The translations under genes were made by a program, and so were the position numbers. Under the pieces are notes generated by a model, which had not been told where the DNA came from, searched no databases, and saw only the letters and a list, made by a program, of their open reading frames with translations. This document shows positions 23,778 to 30,214 of a stretch of 50,761 nt of DNA, in pieces. The stretch is from Streptomyces sp. CoH27 (lineage in GTDB: Bacteria; Actinomycetota; Actinomycetes; Streptomycetales; Streptomycetaceae), in contig NZ_JAIQYY010000001.1 of assembly GCF_020181035.1 (NCBI RefSeq), positions 265,804 to 316,564 of the forward strand, given 5' to 3'. Position 1 is the first letter of the stretch. Every line of letters begins with the position of its first letter.

Positions 23778-24995
23778 TCAGTTCGGATTGTCGCCGTCGG
23801 TGAGGGTCTCCCAGGCCACGAAGAGGTTGTCGGTGCCGGCCGGGCGGTTTCGCTCGGTCAGGGTCCGGGTGTTGGTCATGGCGATGCCCAGACGGTTGTG
23901 CAGGGCGTTGTAGCCGACCTCGGTGACGGGACCGAGTCCGAGCTTGAGGGTGCCGCCGCACAGCCAGCCCGGTACGGCGGCGCCCAGCTCGTACCTGGAC
24001 TGGAATCCGAGCGCCTGCCGCAGCCGTTCACCGACGTCGGTGCCGTAGAGGTCCTGACCCTGGATCCGGCTGGTCTCGGCCACATGAGAGATGGCGGAGA
24101 TGCCGTACCCGGTGTGCGTGAAGTCGCGGCAGGTCTCCTGGGTCAGGCCGGTCACGAAGGTGGACTGGCCCTGCCAGTACGCGACGATCTTGTCCCGGGT
24201 GTTCAGGTTCTGGCTCGGCACGGTCTTCGGCACATCGCCGTCGGAGGAGAGATACACATAGGCGGCGGTACGAGTGCGGAAGCGCGCCATGGCCGAGTCG
24301 TAGGAGGCCTTGTCCTCCAGGAAGACGGAGATGCCGACGGCGGCCTCCATCATCGTCAGCTCCCAGTTCCCGTTGGAGTTGGAGCCGTTGACGACCTCGG
24401 GCAGGTAGACATCGCGCAGCAAGCCGGCGAACCGGCCGGCTTCGGCCCAGGCTCCGGTGTAGGTGTACTTGATGATCTCGGCGGCCTTGGCCCAGGAGGC
24501 GCCCGCCCAGGCGGTCTGCAAGGGCGCGTTGCTGTCGGTGTGGTCCGTGAGCACGGCGGACCAGGCGTCCATCAGCTCGATCGCCTTGTTCGCGTACCGT
24601 GCGTCCCGGGTGATGTACCAGGCGAGCGCGTCGGTGTACGCCGCGATGGCGTCCTCACGCTCGTCCGTGCAGCCGTGGTCGGGGTTGGAATACGGGCCGC
24701 ACTCCACGACGGCGCGGGGCTTGGGCGTACGGCTGAGGCTCGCGTACGCACTCGCCATCATCTGGTCGTACGCGCTCTTCCAGGGCTCGGCGCCCGCGAG
24801 CACCTTGCCGCGGGCGAAGTCGAGTTGGGCAGCGGAGACGGTGACGCCGGGGTGGACGAAGGCGACGGGAGCGGCCGCCGCCCGCTGGGTGCCGGGCCAG
24901 GCGAGAAGGCCGGTGGTCAGCAGGGCGGCGGCCGCGGTGAGGGCGAGAGCGGATCGCGGGGACTTGCGACGACGTCGAGCGGGTATCTCCTGCAT
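23778..24995 (-). CDS. Secreted alginate lyase-family (PL5-like) protein
   Basis: A 405-residue protein with a Sec-type signal peptide: basic RRRRKSPRS, hydrophobic ALALTAAAALLTTGLLAWPG and a cleavage region near QRAAAAP, so it is exported. The mature part is an alpha/alpha-toroid alginate-lyase domain with FARGKVLAGAEPWKSAYDQM, ECGPYSNPDHGCTDEREDAI, NGSNSNGNWELTMMEAAVGI and the histidine-containing DFTHTGYGISAISHVAETSR. PF05426-type enzymes depolymerise uronic-acid polymers by beta-elimination; in Streptomyces the natural substrate is uncertain. ATG 24995 was chosen because it gives a clean signal peptide and GAGGACG site. It is a single gene with a likely sugar-responsive promoter upstream. 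Confidence 0.82.
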   Translation of the reverse strand: MQEIPARRRRKSPRSALALTAAAALLTTGLLAWPGTQRAAAAPVAFVHPGVTVSAAQLDFARGKVLAGAEPWKSAYDQMMASAYASLSRTPKPRAVVECGPYSNPDHGCTDEREDAIAAYTDALAWYITRDARYANKAIELMDAWSAVLTDHTDSNAPLQTAWAGASWAKAAEIIKYTYTGAWAEAGRFAGLLRDVYLPEVVNGSNSNGNWELTMMEAAVGISVFLEDKASYDSAMARFRTRTAAYVYLSSDGDVPKTVPSQNLNTRDKIVAYWQGQSTFVTGLTQETCRDFTHTGYGISAISHVAETSRIQGQDLYGTDVGERLRQALGFQSRYELGAAVPGWLCGGTLKLGLGPVTEVGYNALHNRLGIAMTNTRTLTERNRPAGTDNLFVAWETLTDGDNPN

Positions 24996-25123
24996 GAGAC
25001 ACGTCCTCGTATGTGAACGACATGCGGAAGCTTGAACGTAGCGCTGACCGAAGACCATAGGTACGGACCAAACAAGCCGTCAAGTAGCCGCGAAATGCCG
25101 GGCGTTCACAGAATCAGGGCCCC

Positions 25124-25603
25124 TTACCGCTGCCGCTCCTCCTCCACCGCCGCCTCGTAGGCCCGCAGGGTGTCGACGAAGAGGCGCCGTTGCGCCGGGG
25201 TCAGCGGGGTGAGCACACGGCGCCAGGCCGCGGCACCGGGGGCGAGCCAGGCGGCGATCGCGTCGTGCCGGTCGGGGGCGATGGCCACGATCCGGCGGCG
25301 CCGGTCGGACGGGTCCTCGCGCCGGTCCAGGATGCCCTTCTCGCCGAGATCCCCGACCATGAGGCTGACCGTGGTGGGCGCCACCTCCAGGCGCGCGGCC
25401 AAGTCGCTGACCGTCATGGGTCCGTCGAACAACAGACAGGCCAGCAAGGAGAGATGACGGGGTGCCAGCGCCTGCGACCGCAGGGCCTCGGGAACGGGAA
25501 TGCGCTTCACCCGGCCGGCCATCCGCGGCATGAGCAACAGCAGCTCGCGGACCGCGGCGTCCACCTCTCCCGCCCCGGCCTCGCGCCGCACAGATCCGGC
25601 CAT
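25124..25603 (-). CDS. MarR-family transcriptional regulator
   Basis: A 159-residue MarR protein starting at ATG 25603. The winged helix is LSLLACLLFDGPMTVSDLAA, then RLEVAPTTVSLMVGDLGEKG and ILDRREDPSDRRRRIVAI, with the DRR wing typical of the family. A long C-terminal dimerisation helix follows. It is divergent from the tautomerase gene, and the 103-base gap contains two similar palindromes, indicating repression of both. MarR proteins usually sense phenolic or oxidant ligands. Confidence 0.93.
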   Translation of the reverse strand: MAGSVRREAGAGEVDAAVRELLLLMPRMAGRVKRIPVPEALRSQALAPRHLSLLACLLFDGPMTVSDLAARLEVAPTTVSLMVGDLGEKGILDRREDPSDRRRRIVAIAPDRHDAIAAWLAPGAAAWRRVLTPLTPAQRRLFVDTLRAYEAAVEEERQR

Positions 25604-25622
25604 CACGTACCCCTCACCCTTT

Positions 25623-25657
25623 ATCTTTGATGACAAAGATGTTTTGCTAGCAAAGAC
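25623..25657. promoter_or_regulatory. Tandem MarR-type operators in the marR/tautomerase gap
   Basis: ATCTTTGATGACAAAGAT (25623-25640) is a perfect 7-base inverted repeat around ATGA. Beside it, GTTTTGCTAGCAAAGAC (25641-25657) has the same TTTG-N4-CAAA core with one arm mismatch. Centres are 17 bases apart. The sites are 20-54 bases upstream of marR and 50-84 upstream of the tautomerase. Confidence 0.8.
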
Positions 25658-25706
25658 ATCAGCACCCGAGCCGCCCACCCCGGCGGGCGCGAACGGAGAG
25701 TCCAGC

Positions 25707-26090
25707 ATGCCTCACTTCACCGTGCACATCAGCGAGGACGCCCTTGACGGGAAGACCGAAGAAGGCCTGATCCGAGGGCTCGCGGACGCGGTCGGATCCG
25801 TCTACGGCGAGGGGTTCGGCCGCCTGGTCGCCGTCGACCTGATCGGCATTCCCGCGCGCCGGCGCGGTGTCGGCGGGGTAGCGACGGGCCAGGTCGCCCC
25901 GAACATCACCCTGAGTCTGCGCGAGGCGGCCTACCGGCACCCGGACGTACCGGACGCGCCCGCACGCCTCATCTCCGCGATCACCGACGCGGCCACCGGC
26001 GTACTCGGCGAGCAGGTGCGTGAGCAGGTGTCGGTCGGCCTGCTGGCCGTCCCCGAAGGGCGTTCCGGCGTGGGCGGCCGAATCGGCTGA
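25707..26090 (+). CDS. Tautomerase-superfamily (4-oxalocrotonate tautomerase-like) protein
   Basis: A 127-residue protein whose mature N-terminus would be Pro after Met removal (MPHFTVHISEDAL), the catalytic Pro1 of tautomerases. ATG 25707 follows CGGAGAG and places the proline correctly. The remainder contains VDLIGIPARRRGVGGVATGQ and APNITLSLREAAYRHPDVPD. Tautomerases of this type move double bonds in dienols or act on other carbonyl compounds. Control by the divergent MarR, and the benzaldehyde-type dehydrogenase downstream, hint at aromatic catabolism (inference). Confidence 0.85.
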   Translation: MPHFTVHISEDALDGKTEEGLIRGLADAVGSVYGEGFGRLVAVDLIGIPARRRGVGGVATGQVAPNITLSLREAAYRHPDVPDAPARLISAITDAATGVLGEQVREQVSVGLLAVPEGRSGVGGRIG

Positions 26091-26505
26091 GGACGACGAC
26101 GGTCTCATCAGTGCCCTGCTCCCGGCCGGAACCTGGACGGGCGAGCTGCGCGGCGGTCAGTGGCACATACCGGTGCCCGCCCTCCCGGCGGACCTGCCCC
26201 CGCCAGGTGGCGACACCGCGCCCTGCCCTGGTACGCCCGTCCGCTCCCCCGGTCCGGCCGACGATGCGCACTCCGCGTCGCGAAGACCGGCCTGGCGCCC
26301 GCCCCGGTGGCGGACGCCGGGGCACGTCGCCAAGTGCCGCCGAGCAAGGGGTGGTTCGGGCCATCGATGTCGGGGGCCGGAGACTCGCGCCGAACCGCCG
26401 GTCCCCGGCGTCGCCGTCTCGGCCGCGCACGAGTTCCGCCCCTGACCGGCTCGCGGCCGTAGCCTTGCTTCCACGGGATCCCCCCCTCGCATCCTGGAGG
26501 CCGTC
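26091..26505. other. 415-base gap, possibly decayed coding sequence
   Basis: One frame reads LLPAGTWTGELRGGQWHIPV then PALPADLPPP (about 26113-26205), and a second frame continues with protein-like ALPWYARPLPRSGRRCALRV and VPPSKGWFG, as if a gene had been frameshifted. I do not recognise the family. There is no start with a ribosome binding site. The last 80 bases should contain the promoter for the dehydrogenase gene. Confidence 0.3.
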
Positions 26506-27960
26506 ATGCTGCTCGATCCGTCCCTCTGGTCCGGCAAGGCTCACATCGGCGGCTGGACGGTCCCGGCCGGCGGCAGCACCCGCGTGGTCGAACCCGCCAC
26601 CGGTGAGACCCTGGACGCGATCGGCGTGGCCACGCCCGACGACGTCACCGTCGCCGCCGAGCGCGCCGCCCGCGCACAACAGGCCTGGGCCCGCGCGCCG
26701 TACACCGAGCGCGCGGCCGTACTGCGCCGGGCGGGGGACCTGTTCACCCGGCACGCCGAGGAGATCCAGCGGTGGATCGTCCGCGAGGCCGGAAGCGTCC
26801 CGGGCAAGGCGGCGTTCGAGACGGTCACCGCCGCGCAGGAGTGCTACGAGGCCGCCGCCCTCGCCTCCCGGCCCCTCGGCGAGGTGCTGCCGTCGGCCGA
26901 GCCCCGGCTGAGCCTCGCGCGCCGGGTGCCCGCCGGAGTGGTCGGCGTCATCGCCCCCTTCAATGTGCCGCTCGTCCTGGGCATCCGTTCCGTGGCACCC
27001 GCCCTGGCCCTCGGCAACGCGGTGCTCCTCAAGCCCGACCTGCGCACCGCGGTGTCCGGCGGCGTGGCGATCATGCGGGTCTTCGAGGAGGCGGGGCTGC
27101 CCGCCGATGTCCTGCACCTCCTGCCGGGCGGCGCCGACACCGGGGCGGCCCTGGTGACGGCCCCGCATGTCCGGGTGATCTCCTTCACGGGCTCCACCGC
27201 CGCCGGCCGCAAGGTCGGCGCGGCCGCCGCCGAGCACCTCAAGCGGGCCCACCTCGAACTGGGCGGCAACTCCGCGCTGATCGTCCTGCCCGACGCCGAC
27301 CTCGACCGTGCCGCCTCGACCGCCGCCTGGGGCTCCTTCTTCCACCAGGGTCAGGTCTGCATGACCACCGGACGGCATCTGGTGCACGCCTCGATCGCCG
27401 ACGAGTACGTCGAACGCCTCGCGCACAAGGCCGAGCGGCTGCCCGTCGGCAACCCCGCCAAGGATGATGTCGCCCTCGGCCCGGTCATCGACGCCGGGCA
27501 GCGGGACAAGATCCACGCCCTGGTCACCGCCAGTGTCGACGGCGGGGCCCGGCTGGCGGCGGGGGGTACGTACGAGGAGCTGTTCTACCGGCCCACCGTC
27601 CTCACCGGCGTCACCGACGCCTCCCCCGCCTACGCCGAGGAGGTCTTCGGTCCCGTGGCGCCGGTCCGTGTCTTCTCCGACCTGGACGAAGCGGTCGCGC
27701 TGGCCACCGCCACCCCGTACGGGCTGTCCCTGGGCATCCTCACCGCCGACGTCATGCGCGGCCTCGACCTCGCCGAGCGGATCCCCACGGGGCTGGTCCA
27801 CATCAACGACCAGACCGTCAACGACGAGGCCGTGGCGCCCTTCGGTGGCGTCGCCGCCTCCGGTACCGGCGCGCGCTTCGGCGGTGCCGCGAACATCGAA
27901 GCGTTCACCGAGACCCGCTGGATCACGGCCCGCTCGGCCCAGGCACCGTACCCGTTCTGA
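26506..27960 (+). CDS. Aldehyde dehydrogenase, benzaldehyde dehydrogenase-like
   Basis: A 484-residue NAD(P)-dependent aldehyde dehydrogenase. It shows VIAPFNVPLVLGIRSVAPAL (cofactor-binding asparagine and substrate pocket), ISFTGSTAAGRKVGAAAAEH, the general base glutamate in LELGGNSALIV, the catalytic cysteine in GQVCMTTGRHLVH, and EEVFGPVAPVRVF near the end. The start MLLDPSLWSGKAHIGGW and the QVCMTTGR catalytic loop resemble benzaldehyde/vanillin-type dehydrogenases, which oxidise aromatic aldehydes to acids. ATG 26506 follows CTGGAGG. Substrate assignment is by family resemblance only. Confidence 0.88.
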   Translation: MLLDPSLWSGKAHIGGWTVPAGGSTRVVEPATGETLDAIGVATPDDVTVAAERAARAQQAWARAPYTERAAVLRRAGDLFTRHAEEIQRWIVREAGSVPGKAAFETVTAAQECYEAAALASRPLGEVLPSAEPRLSLARRVPAGVVGVIAPFNVPLVLGIRSVAPALALGNAVLLKPDLRTAVSGGVAIMRVFEEAGLPADVLHLLPGGADTGAALVTAPHVRVISFTGSTAAGRKVGAAAAEHLKRAHLELGGNSALIVLPDADLDRAASTAAWGSFFHQGQVCMTTGRHLVHASIADEYVERLAHKAERLPVGNPAKDDVALGPVIDAGQRDKIHALVTASVDGGARLAAGGTYEELFYRPTVLTGVTDASPAYAEEVFGPVAPVRVFSDLDEAVALATATPYGLSLGILTADVMRGLDLAERIPTGLVHINDQTVNDEAVAPFGGVAASGTGARFGGAANIEAFTETRWITARSAQAPYPF

Positions 27961-27995
27961 GGGCGGGCCGAGGGGCACGTCCGCCGGGGGCGCCG

Positions 27996-28373
27996 TCAGT
28001 CACCGCGCCGTTCCGCCGCGCTGCGCTCCACGCACAGTTCGTTGCCCTCGGGGTCGTACAGCGTGACCCAGCCCGTTCCGTCGGGCCGGCGGTGGTCGGC
28101 CTGGAGCGTGGCGCCGAGGGCGAGCAGGCGCTCCACCTCCTCGTCCCGGGTGCGGTCCTGGGGCTGGAGGTCGAGGTGGACGCGGTTCTTCGCCGTCTTG
28201 CGGTCCGCGACCCGGATGAAGAGCAGGGCACCGGCCGCGGACGTGACCATGGCCTCCGGGTCTCCCGGGACGTCGTCGTCCGCGAGCGAACCGTCCAGGG
28301 CCCGGGCCCAGAAGGTCGCCAGTGCGTAGGGATCGGTGCAGTCGATGGTCACGTGGCGGATGAGAGAACTCAT
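27996..28373 (-). CDS. VOC family protein
   Basis: A 125-residue vicinal-oxygen-chelate protein: MSSLIRHVTIDCTDPYALAT followed by FWARALDG, LLFIRVADRKTAKNRVHLDL, and GWVTLYDPEGNELCVERS. This is the bleomycin-resistance/glyoxalase-like subgroup with paired repeats; a metal-binding triad could be H8, H90-region and E-rich C-terminal strand. The start ATG 28373 fits the conserved N-terminal strand; a much longer frame upstream is produced by the urease relic. The function is not known in detail. Confidence 0.8.
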   Translation of the reverse strand: MSSLIRHVTIDCTDPYALATFWARALDGSLADDDVPGDPEAMVTSAAGALLFIRVADRKTAKNRVHLDLQPQDRTRDEEVERLLALGATLQADHRRPDGTGWVTLYDPEGNELCVERSAAERRGD

Positions 28374-28449
28374 GCCGGCAACTCGATCACGGATCTTGCT
28401 CCGGCGTCCACAGCCCGCGGGCACGGGCGTTGAAGGAATGAGGTCGGGC

Positions 28450-28812
28450 ACAGGTCCGGCGTCTGGATCCCGATGAGGCGCGGGCGCACCGCGGTCCAGG
28501 CCGTGCGCGGGGCGGGGGGCGATCCCGGCGGAAAGTCGCCCGTGTTCCGGGCCCGGGCGCCGCAGTCGTCGGCGGAACGCTCCCGCCGAAAGCCGGTCCT
28601 GTGTCCAGCGGGCCGCGCGCAGACCGTCCGCGACCGCAGCGGCGGGCGTCAGGGGCGTGACGGCCTGGAGCGTCGTCGGCAGGTCGTACCCGGCGAAGAC
28701 CGAGGGACCCGCCACCGGGCCGGGCGTGCCGGAGTCCCGCCGGACCGTGTCCAGCACGACCGGCTCGCCGTCGCGGCGTGTGATCTCCAGGTCATCGAAC
28801 AGCCCGCGGCAG
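28450..28812 (-). pseudogene. ureD: Relic of urease accessory gene ureD, frameshifted
   Basis: Two UreD-like pieces in different frames. The first, directly after the ureA relic, reads LFDDLEITRRDGEPVVLDTV and GPSVFAGYDLPTTLQAVTPL, with the DGE-LDT and FAGYD layout of UreD. The second reads AWTAVRPRLIGIQTPDL near 28451-28501, matching the C-terminal AWxAVRPxLxG of UreD. The middle shows the frameshift. UreD is an accessory protein for nickel loading of urease; this copy cannot be functional. Assignment rests on remembered family sequence and context. Confidence 0.6.
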
Positions 28813-28971
28813 GCGTGCCGTTCGCTGCGGGGCCGTTTCCGGCACGGCCTCGGTGAGCAGGGCGGCCGCTTCGCCGTAGGTGAGCCCGTTGCCGCGGGCG
28901 TGGCGGCGCCGGGCCTGGCCGGCCACCACGTGGACGTGCGGTCTGTGGATTTCACGCGGTACGAGGTTCAT
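28792..28971 (-). pseudogene. ureA: Truncated urease gamma subunit gene
   Basis: The 59-codon frame starts MNLVPREIHRPHVHVVAG and continues with ARRRHARGNGLTYGEAAALL, clearly the N-terminus of UreA (normal pattern MNLTPRE...ARRRxARGxxLNYxEAVALI). Normal UreA has ~100 residues; here it ends after ~40 conserved residues and passes into UreD-like sequence in another frame. ATG 28971 is four bases after the urea transporter stop, so it was the next gene in a urea uptake and hydrolysis operon. The ureB and ureC genes, and any ureF or ureG, are absent. Confidence 0.75.
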
Positions 28972-28975
28972 GGCG

Positions 28976-29908
28976 TCACGTCGCTTTCCCGGACGAGATG
29001 CCGGGCCGGTCCAGCGCTGGAGCGGCCGCCAGGAAGAGCCAGGTCGTCACGACGAAGGGCCAGGTGAAGGCGGATCCGCCGTGGCTCCGGGCGAAGGCGG
29101 CCCAGGCGGCGGTGAAGGGGACCGAGGCCACGGCGGCGGCCACGGCGTAGCCGGCGGTCCAGGGGGTCAGCGGCAGGAAGGTCGCGCCCAGGGCGATCGC
29201 GACCAGCACCGCGTTGTAGCCGTAGAGCCCCACGCTGATCCGGTCGGCGGGCAGGCCGAGGACGCAGGCGGTGAGGATCGCGAGGCCGCTGCCGCACACG
29301 GCGGCGACGGCGGCTTTCCGGGAGGCGACCAGCAGGCCCGCGAGCAGGATCAGGCCCGCGTACCAGCGGCCGAGGAAGAAGACCTGGCCGATGTTGTCGC
29401 AGAAGGCCTGGCCGAGTTCGGCCGCCGTCAGGGTGGTGAACCCGTCGCGGAGAGCAGGGGTCGCGGGGGCGGGCGCGCCGGTCGGCAGCGCGATCACCAG
29501 CACGCCTGCGACCAGGCAGAAGGGGGCGGTCAGGGCGGGCAGTCCGAAGCGGCCGAGAAGGCGGCCGACGGCGGCTCCCACCACGGAGCAGATCGCCGCG
29601 GCGCCGACGGCCAGCAGTACGGTCTGCCACGAGGCCCCGAGCCGGACGACCACGGCGATACCGGTGAGGCAACCGCAGTATCCCTCAAGGCCTTTGCCGA
29701 GGCCCTCCCGGTCGGCGCCCAGCACGGCAGCGGCCGCGGTGGACGCCGCCGCACCGAGCAGTCCGTACACGCCGATGCGCCACTCCCCGGCGAACAGTGC
29801 GGCGGTGAACAGCAGTCCGGCCCATGGACTCGCGCTGAGCGCCACCTGAGCGATGCCGCGCAGCTGCATGTGCCCGACATCTGCCGCAGTCCAGCTTCTT
29901 TGCTGCAC
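28976..29908 (-). CDS. Urea transporter (UT/Yut family)
   Basis: A ~310-residue membrane protein with about ten hydrophobic segments and the duplicated layout of urea transporters: IAQVALSASPWAGLLFTAAL, LEGYCGCLTGIAVVV, then the second half QAFCDNIGQVFFLGRWYAGL, SVGLYGYNAVLVAIALGATF. These channels pass urea across the membrane. GTG 29908 has AAGGGGG at a good distance; GTG 29914 and TTG 29926 are alternatives. A 19-bp palindrome lies just upstream. It heads a truncated urease operon, so imported urea can no longer be hydrolysed from this locus. Confidence 0.85.
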   Translation of the reverse strand: MQQRSWTAADVGHMQLRGIAQVALSASPWAGLLFTAALFAGEWRIGVYGLLGAAASTAAAAVLGADREGLGKGLEGYCGCLTGIAVVVRLGASWQTVLLAVGAAAICSVVGAAVGRLLGRFGLPALTAPFCLVAGVLVIALPTGAPAPATPALRDGFTTLTAAELGQAFCDNIGQVFFLGRWYAGLILLAGLLVASRKAAVAAVCGSGLAILTACVLGLPADRISVGLYGYNAVLVAIALGATFLPLTPWTAGYAVAAAVASVPFTAAWAAFARSHGGSAFTWPFVVTTWLFLAAAPALDRPGISSGKAT

Positions 29909-29917
29909 CGCCACCCC

Positions 29918-29936
29918 CTTCAACAATTTGTTGAAG
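29918..29936. promoter_or_regulatory. Perfect 19-bp palindrome at the urea transporter start
   Basis: CTTCAACAATTTGTTGAAG has perfect nine-base arms around a central T. It ends ten bases upstream of the proposed GTG start and overlaps alternative TTG starts. Such AT-rich palindromes are typical of GntR/FadR or MarR operators; no matching regulator gene is nearby. Confidence 0.65.
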
Positions 29937-30214
29937 ATTATGCCCGACCTTCACACGAGCGGGACAACCGGTGTACGACGGCCATCTGTGACGGTGCGAC
30001 CGGTACCTCTCCCGCCCGGTGAGACGGAGGAAGCGGAGCTGCGCCCCTGGCCGCGGGAGCAGAAGGCGCTGAGGGGTGCATGTGCGCCATGTGTTCACCA
30101 CCTGCGTAGCAGTGAGCCCTCCGCGCCTCCCCCATGGCGTTCGCGCCCGTGTACGTCGTGCAGGGAGACGGGTACGTACAGTCTGCGTCCGCTCACTTTC
30201 TGATACGGAGCGTC

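Noticed and set aside
25040..25075. GACCATAGGTACGGACC upstream of the alginate-lyase-like gene as a DasR site
   Set aside because: It resembles half-sites (GGTC/GACC) but the match to the DasR consensus and the symmetry are both poor.
25981..27978. 665-codon open frame opposite the aldehyde dehydrogenase
   Set aside because: No recognisable motif; explained by third-position GC bias of the real gene.
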